A DNA stretch of 64,000 nt. Source: JAZRUF01 sp045636205. GTDB lineage: Bacteria; Bacillota; Clostridia; Oscillospirales; JAAYXM01. Location: the NCBI GenBank assembly GCA_045636205.1, contig JAZTXE010000084.1:1-64000 (forward strand), in the 5' to 3' direction. Positions 1-7,587 of the stretch are shown here, piece after piece (positions within the stretch are counted from its first letter, which is position 1; each line of letters begins with the position of its first letter). The position numbers were made by a program, and so were the translations under genes. Under the pieces are notes generated by a model. That model ran no database searches. It saw only the letters and a program-made list of their open reading frames with translations, and was not told the origin of the DNA.

Positions 1-28
1 TGCGACGATTTAACAGAGGAGGATAATC

Positions 29-1087
29 ATGTCAATCAAAAAAGAACTTTTTGGAAAACTCAACGACGGTAGGGATTCATATCTGTTTACACTTACTAAT
101 AAAAACGGTATTACAGTAAAAATCTGCGATGTTGCTGCATCTATCGTATCTATACTTATTCCTGACCAAAACGGCAATATGGATGATATAGTGTTAAGCT
201 ATAATAACCCTGAACATTACCGCTCAAAAGGCGCCTATTTAGGTGCTGCAATAGGCCGTGTAGCCAACAGAATTGAGGATGCGGTGTTTACATTAAACGG
301 CAAAGAGTATAAAGTTCCACCCAATCATCAGGACATACATATGCTACATGGAGGTCACATAGCGCTTGACTCTAAGCTGTTTGACTCAACTGTAAATGAA
401 GAAGAAAATTCAGTCACTTTAAAATGCATTCTCCCGGACGGAGAGGACGGTTTCCCGGGAAATGTTGATGTGTCAATTAAATACCGACTGACGGATGAAG
501 ACGCGCTTGAGCTTAATTATTTTTGCACATCAGACGCGGATACGCCGCTTAATCTTACAAATCACAGTTATTTCAATCTGTGCGGTCACGATTCTGGTAA
601 GGACATTTTAGACCACAAGCTGCAGTTGTTTACAAAGGAATTCACCCCGGTAAAAGCAAACGGAATGGTTGACGGAACAGTAAAACAAGCGGAACCTGCG
701 ATGGACTTCAGTGCTATGAAGCCAATTGGCAGAGATATTAACTCCGGCTGTGAACAAATTGAAATAACAAAAGGCTATGACCACAACTATGTTCTTCCGC
801 AATTTGGTAAAGCACTTGTTCTTGCCGCTGCAGTAGAGGAGGATACAACCGGACGTTTCATGCAGGTGTACACAAACTCACCCGGCATACTGTTCTACAG
901 CGGGAATTATCTTGAGGACAATAAAACGCCGGGCAAGGCAGGGAAGTGTTACGCATACCGCACCGGATTCTGTCTTGAAACCGGATTTTATCCTAACGCA
1001 CTTAAATATCCCAATTACCCGCAACCCATACTCAGAAAAGGCGATATATTTGATTACACAACAATATTCCGCTTCGGAGTTAAATAA
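29..1087 (+). CDS. galM: Aldose 1-epimerase (galactose mutarotase)
   Basis: Interconverts the alpha and beta anomers of galactose or glucose in the cytoplasm, feeding the Leloir pathway. The 352-residue length fits the family. Family signatures are visible: an HGG segment near residue 107, NHSYFNL near residues 178-184 carrying the catalytic histidine, and CLETGFYPNA near residues 315-324 carrying the catalytic glutamate. The start is set by a strong GAGGAGG about 7 bases upstream. Only 28 bases of upstream DNA are in the window, so it may be the last gene of an operon to the left. A perfect hairpin follows the stop. A galE is present in the window but 57 kb away, so the two are not co-transcribed. 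The substrate could be another aldose. Confidence 0.93.
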   Translation: MSIKKELFGKLNDGRDSYLFTLTNKNGITVKICDVAASIVSILIPDQNGNMDDIVLSYNNPEHYRSKGAYLGAAIGRVANRIEDAVFTLNGKEYKVPPNHQDIHMLHGGHIALDSKLFDSTVNEEENSVTLKCILPDGEDGFPGNVDVSIKYRLTDEDALELNYFCTSDADTPLNLTNHSYFNLCGHDSGKDILDHKLQLFTKEFTPVKANGMVDGTVKQAEPAMDFSAMKPIGRDINSGCEQIEITKGYDHNYVLPQFGKALVLAAAVEEDTTGRFMQVYTNSPGILFYSGNYLEDNKTPGKAGKCYAYRTGFCLETGFYPNALKYPNYPQPILRKGDIFDYTTIFRFGVK

Positions 1088-1092
1088 ACGTT

Positions 1093-1125
1093 CAAGGCTG
1101 TAAAGCATCATGCTTTACAGCCTTG
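1093..1125. terminator. Bidirectional terminator hairpin between galM and the AraC-type gene
   Basis: Perfect 15-bp stem CAAGGCTGTAAAGCA with a 3-base loop between two convergent genes. The U-tract is weak on both sides, so it may act partly as a 3'-end stabiliser. Confidence 0.7.
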
Positions 1126-1127
1126 AT

Positions 1128-2045
1128 TTATTCGGATTGTCTTAATTTACGGTATTGTCCCGGGGATATGCCGGTAGCCTTTTTAAAAGCCCGGTGGAAA
1201 TATTCAGTATTGTTAAACCCACATTCACGGGATATGTCAGATATCGAATACTCGGAATCTTCGAGCATAGTACGTGACTTCAATACGCGCAGATATAAAA
1301 GATATTCAGTGAATGTATGGCCGGTTATTTGCTTGAATATACTTGAAAAGGAGCTTGGGGACATGAGTGCTATACGGCATATATCTTCAAGATATAATTT
1401 GTCCGCGTAATGATTATCAATATAATCAAGCGCATCGTTTATTGCGGTTCTGTATTTATTAAGTAGCTGGTCTCTTTCAGCGGTTAAGTTCTTTTCATAT
1501 TCACGTGCAATAAGTGCTAAAAGTTTTAAAATATTTGCTTTTATGAGCGTAGAAAAGAAAACATCCTGCTTTTGATACTCATATAGCAATTCGTTGAGTA
1601 TATTTTCAATGTTTTTCGCCGCATCACCGGAAAAGGAAATAGAAGGTTTTATTAAATTATAGTCTATAAGAATCGGCTCTAAAAATGTTATATTAAAAAG
1701 AGTGTTTTTATCCGAACCGCCAACGTTTTCGTTTATGAAGCTCTCAGAAAACTCACAGGTGATAAGTTCATTTTCAGGATTTGAATCGCATGTGATATAG
1801 TGCGAAGTATTGGGCGGGAGAATGAAAAGGTCACCTTTTTGCATGGTAAAATCTCTGCCATTAAAATGATGATGGCAAGTGCCGCCGAGCATGTACCACA
1901 TTTGTATGTAGTCATGTGAATGCAGATACTGCGTTTCGGGTCCGGTGGTTTTAAACACCATAAACGGCATAACGTCCTTTTCAAACGCGCTGTCCGCGCG
2001 CAACAATGGAGCTTGGAAATTATAAAACATTGAAAAATCATCCAT
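1128..2045 (-). CDS. AraC family transcriptional regulator with cupin sensor domain
   Basis: A DNA-binding regulator. The N-terminal half carries cupin-type sugar-sensor features (HSHDYIQMWYML, then HHHFNGRDF and GDLFILPPNTSHYI). The C-terminal ~100 residues form the double helix-turn-helix of the AraC/XylS family, ending in the signature ISRECGFNNTEYFHRAFKKATGISPGQYR. Family members of this shape usually bind a sugar and activate a nearby carbohydrate operon. The neighbour galM is convergent, so the target is not obvious. The start is the ATG at 2045, preceded by AAAGGAG at 8 bases; an upstream in-frame TTG would overlap that site and is not used here. Confidence 0.88.
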   Translation of the reverse strand: MDDFSMFYNFQAPLLRADSAFEKDVMPFMVFKTTGPETQYLHSHDYIQMWYMLGGTCHHHFNGRDFTMQKGDLFILPPNTSHYITCDSNPENELITCEFSESFINENVGGSDKNTLFNITFLEPILIDYNLIKPSISFSGDAAKNIENILNELLYEYQKQDVFFSTLIKANILKLLALIAREYEKNLTAERDQLLNKYRTAINDALDYIDNHYADKLYLEDICRIALMSPSSFSSIFKQITGHTFTEYLLYLRVLKSRTMLEDSEYSISDISRECGFNNTEYFHRAFKKATGISPGQYRKLRQSE

Positions 2046-2079
2046 CTTTTGTTTCTCCTTTTGCAACTAAAAAAGGGGA

Positions 2080-2715
2080 TTATTTTTTAGCGGTAGCAGT
2101 CTTACACTCGGATGCCAAAATGCATTCACTGCAGCGCGGTGAGCGCGCATTACATACCGCACGACCGTGCCAGACAAAACGATGGCAAAGCATGTTCTGC
2201 TCATCCGGCGGTATTATTTTTTTTAGTTGAAATTCCACCTGCTTAGGGTCTTTCGAATTTGCAAGTCCGAGTCGGTTAGAGAGACGTATGCAGTGCGTAT
2301 CCGCAACCACTGCAGGCTGTTTATACACATCACCTAAAATTAAATTGGCAGTCTTTCGTCCTATGCCGGGAAGAGATAGCAAATCATCCATATTATCGGG
2401 CACTTCGCCGTTAAAACGGTCTATAAGCTCCGCGGCACATGCTTTTAAATCACGTGCTTTCGTGCGGAACAGTCCGCAAGGTTTTACTACATCCTCAAGC
2501 TCCTTTATATCGCAGTTTGCAAAGGCCTCAAGAGTGGGGAATTTAGTATAGAGCTCTTTTGCGACGATATTTACCCGCGCATCCGTGCACTGCGCGGCGA
2601 GACGCACTGAAAAAAGCAACTGATACGCGTGCTCGTACTCAAGCGAGCATTCGGCTTGCGGATATAACTCTTTTAATTTTGTTATAATAAAATTAACATA
2701 ACTTTTCATATCCAT
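2080..2715 (-). CDS. nth: Endonuclease III (DNA glycosylase/AP lyase)
   Basis: Base-excision repair enzyme that removes oxidised pyrimidines and cleaves at abasic sites. The helix-hairpin-helix LPGIGRKTAN contains the catalytic lysine, and VADTHCIRLSNRLG contains the catalytic aspartate. The C-terminus has the [4Fe-4S] cysteine pattern C-x6-C-x2-C-x5-C. The length of about 211 residues is normal. The start is uncertain among three nearby ATGs (2730, 2715, 2709); 2715 is chosen because GGGTGG lies about 7 bases upstream, while 2730 has no ribosome-binding site. It sits 34 bases upstream of the AraC-type gene on the same strand and may share its transcript. Confidence 0.95.
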   Translation of the reverse strand: MDMKSYVNFIITKLKELYPQAECSLEYEHAYQLLFSVRLAAQCTDARVNIVAKELYTKFPTLEAFANCDIKELEDVVKPCGLFRTKARDLKACAAELIDRFNGEVPDNMDDLLSLPGIGRKTANLILGDVYKQPAVVADTHCIRLSNRLGLANSKDPKQVEFQLKKIIPPDEQNMLCHRFVWHGRAVCNARSPRCSECILASECKTATAKK

Positions 2716-2803
2716 AAAACAACCACCCATGTTATCTTATATATTTAAAAGTATATCACAATAAAAAATATATTTAAATGAATTATTCTACGAAAATAAA
2801 AAA

Positions 2804-2837
2804 ATTACAGCTTTACTTTTATAAGCAAAGCTGTAAT
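2804..2837 (-). terminator. Rho-independent terminator of the DUF378 gene
   Basis: Stem ATTACAGCTTT/AAAGCTGTAAT, followed on the minus strand by a run of seven T residues broken once. It lies just downstream of the DUF378 stop codon. Confidence 0.85.
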
Positions 2838-2855
2838 CAGTGATCCGGAATTTTT

Positions 2856-3062
2856 TTATATATTATCGGCTACTGCATTTTCGCGGAAGAGAAGTGATAT
2901 GCACCAAACACCGGCAACACCTACAAGTGCGTAGATAACTCTGCTTATAACCGATGCCTGGCCTCCGAAGAGATAAGCAACAGCATCAAATCCGAAAAGT
3001 CCGATTGCACCCCAGTTGAGCGCGCCGATAATAACTAAAATTAAAGCGGTTTTATCTAACAT
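2856..3062 (-). CDS. DUF378 family small membrane protein
   Basis: A 68-residue protein with two predicted membrane spans (about residues 5-27 and 38-58). The segment ALNWGAIGLFGFDAVAYLFG matches the DUF378 family consensus. The biochemical role of the family is unknown. The start is the ATG at 3062, 9 bases after AAGGAG; the in-frame TTG at 3071 directly abuts that site. It lies 83 bases downstream of the uridylyltransferase gene on the same strand and has its own terminator. Confidence 0.85.
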   Translation of the reverse strand: MLDKTALILVIIGALNWGAIGLFGFDAVAYLFGGQASVISRVIYALVGVAGVWCISLLFRENAVADNI

Positions 3063-3145
3063 GATTTTCAACTCCTTATATGAGGTTTCACTGACAGTAT
3101 GTACAAATTTGCAATAAATATTCTCATATAAGTAAGAGGAAAAAA

Positions 3146-3868
3146 TTAATCGATATTTGCCTCACAGAAAGCTAAGTCTTCCATTGTATTGACGCCGTAA
3201 ATTTCGCAGGTATCACCAATCTTGTAAGCTTCAACCTTTTTGCCTTGCTCGATAAGAAGCTTGGGTACATCCGTCAGATAGTACTCACCCTGCGCATTGT
3301 CATTTTTTAAATTCTTTAAGTTTTCAAAGAGCAAATCTGCTTTAAAAACATATACACCTACGTTGAGCTCGCGTATATCCAGCTGTTCGGGTGTGCAGTC
3401 TTTCTGCTCAACAATATTTACAACCTTTCCGTTTTCACGGATAATTCTTCCGTATGCCAAGCCGGAATTAGATTCCGCAGTGAGCAATGTGCAGTCAGCA
3501 TCGGTTTCACGGTGTGTGTTCATGAGAGCCTGATAGGTTTCGCGCTTGAGCATCGGCATATCTCCGTAGAGGATAAGGACGTCGCCTGAATATCCGTCAA
3601 AATAAGACTCTGCACTTGCTACCGCATGACCTGTTCCAAGTTGTTCTTCCTGAACTGCAAATTTATAATCACCATTGATCTGCTCCTGGACCATCTCGCG
3701 CTTATATCCGACAACTATGACCGTATCCTCTTGCGGAATGAAATTCACATTATTAAGTGAATACTCAAGTAAGGATTTTCCTTTTACCTGACGAAGAACT
3801 TTCGGAAGGTTAAAACTTTCGCTTTGCAAACGTTTTCCTTTGCCTGCTGCAAGAACAATTGCTTTCAT
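3146..3868 (-). CDS. Sugar-1-phosphate nucleotidyltransferase, GlmU N-domain type
   Basis: A 240-residue nucleotidyltransferase starting with the signature MKAIVLAAGKGKRLQS then LPKVL, with QEEQLGTGHAV and LILYGDMPML further on. All are typical of the uridylyltransferase half of GlmU, which makes UDP-N-acetylglucosamine from GlcNAc-1-phosphate and UTP. The C-terminal left-handed beta-helix acetyltransferase half of a full GlmU (about 450 residues) is absent, so it cannot be assumed to be the cell's only GlmU. The start at 3868 has AAAGGAGCG at a good distance; the reading frame extends upstream but without a ribosome-binding site. The exact sugar substrate is inferred. Confidence 0.85.
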   Translation of the reverse strand: MKAIVLAAGKGKRLQSESFNLPKVLRQVKGKSLLEYSLNNVNFIPQEDTVIVVGYKREMVQEQINGDYKFAVQEEQLGTGHAVASAESYFDGYSGDVLILYGDMPMLKRETYQALMNTHRETDADCTLLTAESNSGLAYGRIIRENGKVVNIVEQKDCTPEQLDIRELNVGVYVFKADLLFENLKNLKNDNAQGEYYLTDVPKLLIEQGKKVEAYKIGDTCEIYGVNTMEDLAFCEANID

Positions 3869-3893
3869 GTTAATAACGCTCCTTTGTATATAT

Positions 3894-4400
3894 TTATTTT
3901 TTATATGCCTCTGTGATTTCACAGTAGTATACGCGGTGCATATCCCCATCACTGTAATTTGCTTTAATATCATCATCAAGCGCGTTGTCAAGCGTAATAT
4001 CCTGATAGTAAAGCTTGTGGCAATTTAAAATGAGTTTTGCTTGCTCAAAAGAAACAGAACCTGTTTCGGTCTCAAGCGGAATGAGACCGGTCTCTTTGCA
4101 CTTATCCACATCACGTCCGCTATTTGTTCCGCAAAAACTTAGTGCCTTGCGATATTCTTCCGGAAAAAAGGAAAGTGTAATGTTATCGCTTTTTTCAATG
4201 AATTCGTAAGTGTATCTGCTTTTGCGAACAAAGATAAAACATACGTTTTTCTTCCACAGCACACCAACCCCGCCCCAAGAAGCGGTCATTGTGTTAAAAT
4301 CCGATATATCACCCGCGGTTATAAGCATCCATTCTTTACCTATGAGGGTAAAAGGGTTATCTTTAATGTCTTCTGCCGGGATTTTAGTAAAGTTTGACAT
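3894..4400 (-). CDS. Flavin reductase-like (FMN-binding split barrel) family protein
   Basis: About 168 residues resembling the DIM6/NTAB flavin reductase family: residues around MLITAGDISDFNTMTASWGGVGVLW form the characteristic flavin-binding beginning, with KSRYTYEFIEKS and FFPEEYRKAL following. Such proteins bind FMN and act as flavoenzymes of mostly unknown substrate. The start is the ATG at 4400: the GGAGG that serves it lies inside the first codons of a longer version beginning at 4415, so the shorter start is preferred. It is 25 bases upstream of the nucleotidyltransferase gene and probably co-transcribed with it. Confidence 0.8.
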   Translation of the reverse strand: MSNFTKIPAEDIKDNPFTLIGKEWMLITAGDISDFNTMTASWGGVGVLWKKNVCFIFVRKSRYTYEFIEKSDNITLSFFPEEYRKALSFCGTNSGRDVDKCKETGLIPLETETGSVSFEQAKLILNCHKLYYQDITLDNALDDDIKANYSDGDMHRVYYCEITEAYKK

Positions 4401-4496
4401 AACATTTGCCTCCATAACAAAAATAACCTAAATAATTTTAACATATCACCCGAAAAATAACAAGAATATAACATTTTTTTATTTGTAGATATTTTC

Positions 4497-4525
4497 TTGT
4501 CTTTTTCGGGGAAAATTGGTATAAT
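4497..4525 (+). promoter_or_regulatory. Sigma-A promoter for the site-2 protease/scp operon
   Basis: A -35 box TTGTCT and a perfect -10 box TATAAT (4520-4525) are separated by 17 bases. A TG at 4517-4518 makes an extended -10. The predicted start point near 4532 argues against translation starting at the GTG at 4535. Confidence 0.8.
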
Positions 4526-4564
4526 ACTATAAAAGTGCTTTTTAATAAAAGGAGCTATTTTATT

Positions 4565-5230
4565 TTGGGTATATTACAAAGTATAATCTATCGTATTTCA
4601 AGCCTTTTTAATGGATACAATTGGCTTGTTATCCCTGCGGCACTTTTAACCGTTGTGTTTCATGAAATATCTCACGGCTATACCGCATATATACTGGGGG
4701 ACAGAACTGCAAAAGATTCAGGCAGGCTGTCCTTAAATCCTATACGGCATATTGACCTCATAGGTCTTATATGTATGATTTTATTCCGTTTTGGCTGGGC
4801 AAAGCCGGTTCCGGTAAACCCAATGTATTTTAAAAATCGTAAAGGCGGAATGGCGGTTACCGCGATTGCAGGACCGATCTCTAACATAATATTTGCACTT
4901 TTCTCTTTTATTATTATACGCCTTATTATACTTATTCCTGCAGGGAGTGAATTAGTATATAATATTCTGGAATTTCTTATTGCGTTCTTTTCACTTCTCG
5001 CGTCGTTAAACGTTGGTCTTGCGGTTTTTAACCTGATCCCTATTCCACCGCTTGACGGGTCTAAAATATTAAATGCAATTCTGCCCGACAGAGTGTATTA
5101 TAAAATTCTCAGATATGAGCGGTACGGTTTTTTAATTCTTATTATTCTCCTTAACTTCAGTCCGTTTGACAGAGTAATTAATTTCCTCGCAAACGCACTC
5201 TATCGCGGAATGTACGCACTGATTTTTTAA
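4565..5230 (+). CDS. Site-2 protease family (M50) membrane metalloprotease
   Basis: An intramembrane zinc protease of about 221 residues with several hydrophobic spans. It carries the zinc-binding motif FHEISHGY (HExxH) in the first third and NLIPIPPLDGSKIL near residue 165, which supplies the third zinc ligand aspartate, as in the short YwhC/Rip-type site-2 proteases. Such proteins cleave membrane-bound regulators such as anti-sigma factors; the substrate here is unknown. The start is called as the TTG at 4565, with GGAG 10 bases upstream; the GTG at 4535 lies almost at the promoter start point. It precedes scpA by 18 bases and is likely in its operon. Confidence 0.88.
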   Translation: MGILQSIIYRISSLFNGYNWLVIPAALLTVVFHEISHGYTAYILGDRTAKDSGRLSLNPIRHIDLIGLICMILFRFGWAKPVPVNPMYFKNRKGGMAVTAIAGPISNIIFALFSFIIIRLIILIPAGSELVYNILEFLIAFFSLLASLNVGLAVFNLIPIPPLDGSKILNAILPDRVYYKILRYERYGFLILIILLNFSPFDRVINFLANALYRGMYALIF

Positions 5231-5248
5231 CGAAAGGAAACTGATGAT

Positions 5249-5983
5249 ATGGAAGCAATTACATATCATTTGGACGTTTTTGACGGTCCGCTTGACTTGT
5301 TGCTGCACTTAATCAGCAAGAATAAAGTAAATATTTACGATATTCCGATTGCACTGATACTCGAGCAGTACAACCAAGCTCTCGAGGAAATGAAAGTGCG
5401 CGATTTGAATGTCACGAGTGAATTTGTTGCAATGAGCGCACACTTGCTCTATATAAAATCCAAAATGCTTTTGCCGCGATACGAAGAGGAAGAAGCAGAG
5501 GAGGACCCGCGTGCTCAGCTTGTCCAAATGCTCCTCGAGTATCAGAAATTCAAAGAGGTGAGCGGTGTTCTACATAACCGCTATGAAATAGGGAAGGACA
5601 TTTACGTAAAGCAGCAGGAGCCTCTCGAACCTGATAAAAAGTACAGATACATTCACAATAAAACCGACCTGTCAAACGCAATTTTGCGTATGCTTGACCG
5701 TGCCGAGCGCAAAATGCCGCCACCGGTAAGTAACTTTTCCGGCATTGTAGGACGCGAGGTGTATTCAGTCAGCTCAAAAGTCGCTTTTATTCTAAAGCGT
5801 TTGGCATCTGCAGGTGCAGCGAGCTTTAGAGGGCTTTTTAAAAAAGTCGAAACACGCTCGGAAGTTGTTGCAACATTCCTTGCGGTTTTGGAACTGTGCA
5901 AATCAAACCGCGTAAAAATTTCGGATGACTCCGAACAGAAAATAACTCTTGTGGGGATGAAAAATGGAAATTCAGGAGATTGA
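5249..5983 (+). CDS. scpA: Segregation and condensation protein A
   Basis: The kleisin subunit of the SMC-ScpAB condensin complex, which bridges SMC heads during chromosome organisation and segregation. The N-terminus has the family signature FDGPLDLLLHLISKNKVNIYDIPI. A charged linker EEEEAEEDPRAQ lies near residue 85. The C-terminal winged-helix region (residues about 170-240) contains ATFLAVLELCKSNRV. The 244-residue length is normal. AAAGGAAA precedes the start. Its 3' end overlaps scpB by 20 bases, indicating translational coupling. Confidence 0.96.
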   Translation: MEAITYHLDVFDGPLDLLLHLISKNKVNIYDIPIALILEQYNQALEEMKVRDLNVTSEFVAMSAHLLYIKSKMLLPRYEEEEAEEDPRAQLVQMLLEYQKFKEVSGVLHNRYEIGKDIYVKQQEPLEPDKKYRYIHNKTDLSNAILRMLDRAERKMPPPVSNFSGIVGREVYSVSSKVAFILKRLASAGAASFRGLFKKVETRSEVVATFLAVLELCKSNRVKISDDSEQKITLVGMKNGNSGD

Positions 5984-6530
5984 AAAAACAATAGAAGCGA
6001 TACTGTTTGCGGCAGGAGACCCGGTAAGTATCGACCGATTGAGCGAGGTTTTGGAAGTTGAACCCGAAACCGTTGAGCGAATAATCGCAAATTTAACGGA
6101 CCATTACAGCTTTGACCAGCGCGGCATAAGAATAATCCGTTTGGATAACTCGTATCAGATGTGTTCAAATCCACAGTATTCTGAAGCAGTGCGTAAAATA
6201 CTTGAAACACGAAAGGCTGCTCATCTTTCTGCACCGCTTTTGGAGGTGCTCTCAATTATCGCGTACCGCCAGCCGGTAACACGTGCATATATTGAACAAG
6301 TCCGCGGTGTGGATAGCTCATATTCAGTCTATACGCTGGTTGAAAAAGGTCTTATAACCGAGGCGGGTCGTTTGGATGTACCAGGACGTCCGATACTGTA
6401 CAGAACCACTAAAGATTTTCTTAGAGCATTTGGCCTTTCCTCTGTAGAAGAGTTGCCCGAGCTTCCCGAATTTGATGAGGACGGTATGGAACAGTTGACA
6501 TTCCTGCAAACCTCGGAGGTGGAGGAGTAG
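5964..6530 (+). CDS. scpB: Segregation and condensation protein B
   Basis: Winged-helix partner of ScpA in the SMC complex. Residues 1-90 and 95-170 form the two winged helices; the strongly conserved APLLEVLSIIAYRQPVTRAYIEQVRGVDS and LITEAGRLDVPGRPILYRTTKDFLRAFGL are both present. The length of 188 residues is typical. The gene starts inside scpA, and its stop codon overlaps the start of the next gene (TAGTG), so the three are tightly coupled. Confidence 0.96.
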   Translation: MEIQEIEKTIEAILFAAGDPVSIDRLSEVLEVEPETVERIIANLTDHYSFDQRGIRIIRLDNSYQMCSNPQYSEAVRKILETRKAAHLSAPLLEVLSIIAYRQPVTRAYIEQVRGVDSSYSVYTLVEKGLITEAGRLDVPGRPILYRTTKDFLRAFGLSSVEELPELPEFDEDGMEQLTFLQTSEVEE

Positions 6531-7099
6531 TGAAAACATTTTTGCTCGTCGTATCAGCCATTGCAATAATCGCGGTGCTTGTCGGGCTTATGCGCGTCCG
6601 TGTGCACTTTGTGTACGGTGAAGATGGCGCAAAAGTGTTTTTTAATGTGCTCTTTTTAAAATTTGGCATCTATCCAAACGAAAAAAAGAAAATCAGAAGT
6701 GTCAGCAAACAAGATAAAAGTGCAAAAGGTAAAAAAGGCGGGGATTTCTCAAAAATACTGGATCTTTTAAGGCTTGCAAAAGAATTATCTTTAAGACTCA
6801 GGCAAAAATTGTATGTTGATAATTTAACCCTCGATATTACAACCGCATCAAGCGACCCTTTTAAAACCGCGTTGATTTTCGGAGGTTCGGGTGCTGCAGT
6901 AGGTGTAATACTTGCAATTTTGGAAAATCTATTTATAATAAAAGAAAAGAAAATATCCGTTAATGCGGATTTTTCAGCGCAAAAAACCGTCGCATTTATG
7001 GACCTTAAGCTTTCGCTTACTGTCGCGCAATTACTTAACTTGGCTTTTCACGCAGTATATAAATATATCAAATTGCAAAAAACAGTTAACGAAAACTGA
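6530..7099 (+). CDS. DUF2953 domain-containing membrane protein
   Basis: A 189-residue protein with an N-terminal membrane anchor (about residues 3-22), a basic linker rich in lysine (45-70), and a second hydrophobic stretch near residues 115-135. The position directly after scpB and before gerW is the usual location of DUF2953 genes in Clostridia, and the sequence fits that family in length and layout. The function is not established; association with sporulation is inferred from the neighbours. Translation starts at the GTG that overlaps the scpB stop. Confidence 0.75.
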   Translation: MKTFLLVVSAIAIIAVLVGLMRVRVHFVYGEDGAKVFFNVLFLKFGIYPNEKKKIRSVSKQDKSAKGKKGGDFSKILDLLRLAKELSLRLRQKLYVDNLTLDITTASSDPFKTALIFGGSGAAVGVILAILENLFIIKEKKISVNADFSAQKTVAFMDLKLSLTVAQLLNLAFHAVYKYIKLQKTVNEN

Positions 7100-7126
7100 T
7101 TTTTTAATTGAGAAAGGATGAATAAA

Positions 7127-7522
7127 ATGGCAGAGCATGTTTTGGGAGACATCATGTCGGTCACAATGGAGAAACTTCGCAATATGGTGGATGTAAACAC
7201 AATTGTCGGAACTCCCATAAGCACACAGGATGGTATAACCCTTATTCCTATTTCCAAGGTTTCTTTCGGATTTGCATCCGGCGGCTCGGATTTCAGCGGT
7301 AAAAAGCAGGAAACACCGGTCATGTTCGGCGGTGGCTCAGGCGCCGGTGTATCTATTGTTCCGATTGCGTTTCTTGTTGTAAGCGAAGGCAATGTTAAAC
7401 TTTTACCCATGGCAACCGCACCTAATACGACGGTTGATCGCCTTGTCGAAATGGTTCCCGACGTTATTGATAAAATCAGTGACTACGTAAAAAAAGATAA
7501 GAGCACAAAAGAAGATGCATAA
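7127..7522 (+). CDS. gerW: Sporulation protein GerW (YtfJ family)
   Basis: A 131-residue protein of the YtfJ/GerW family, needed for proper spore germination in Bacillus subtilis. Visible signatures: NTIVGTPISTQDGITLIPISKVSFGFASGG and the glycine-rich FGGGSGAGVSIVPIAFLVV. The start is the ATG at 7127, with AGAAAGG 9 bases upstream; the ATG at 7118 directly abuts that site. The gene follows DUF2953 by 27 bases and completes the usual scpA-scpB-DUF2953-gerW block. A large hairpin lies immediately after its stop. Confidence 0.92.
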   Translation: MAEHVLGDIMSVTMEKLRNMVDVNTIVGTPISTQDGITLIPISKVSFGFASGGSDFSGKKQETPVMFGGGSGAGVSIVPIAFLVVSEGNVKLLPMATAPNTTVDRLVEMVPDVIDKISDYVKKDKSTKEDA

Positions 7523-7523
7523 T

Positions 7524-7585
7524 AAATCACCAACTCTCGTATGATAGTTCTTGTAAAAAGAACGTCGTGGGAGTTGGTGATTTTT
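7524..7585 (+). terminator. Terminator-like two-part hairpin abutting the dacF start
   Basis: A 13-bp stem AAATCACCAACTC (7524-7536) pairs with GAGTTGGTGATTT (7571-7583). Inside it is a second stem GTTCTT/AAGAAC with a 5-base loop. A five-T tract follows at 7581-7585, just before the dacF TTG start. The right arm contains GGTGA, the best ribosome-binding site for dacF. Confidence 0.75.
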
Positions 7586-7587
7586 AA

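Noticed and set aside
4535..4564. GTG at 4535 as the site-2 protease start
   Set aside because: It lies about three bases from the predicted transcription start and would have no ribosome-binding site; TTG 4565 has GGAG at 10 bases.
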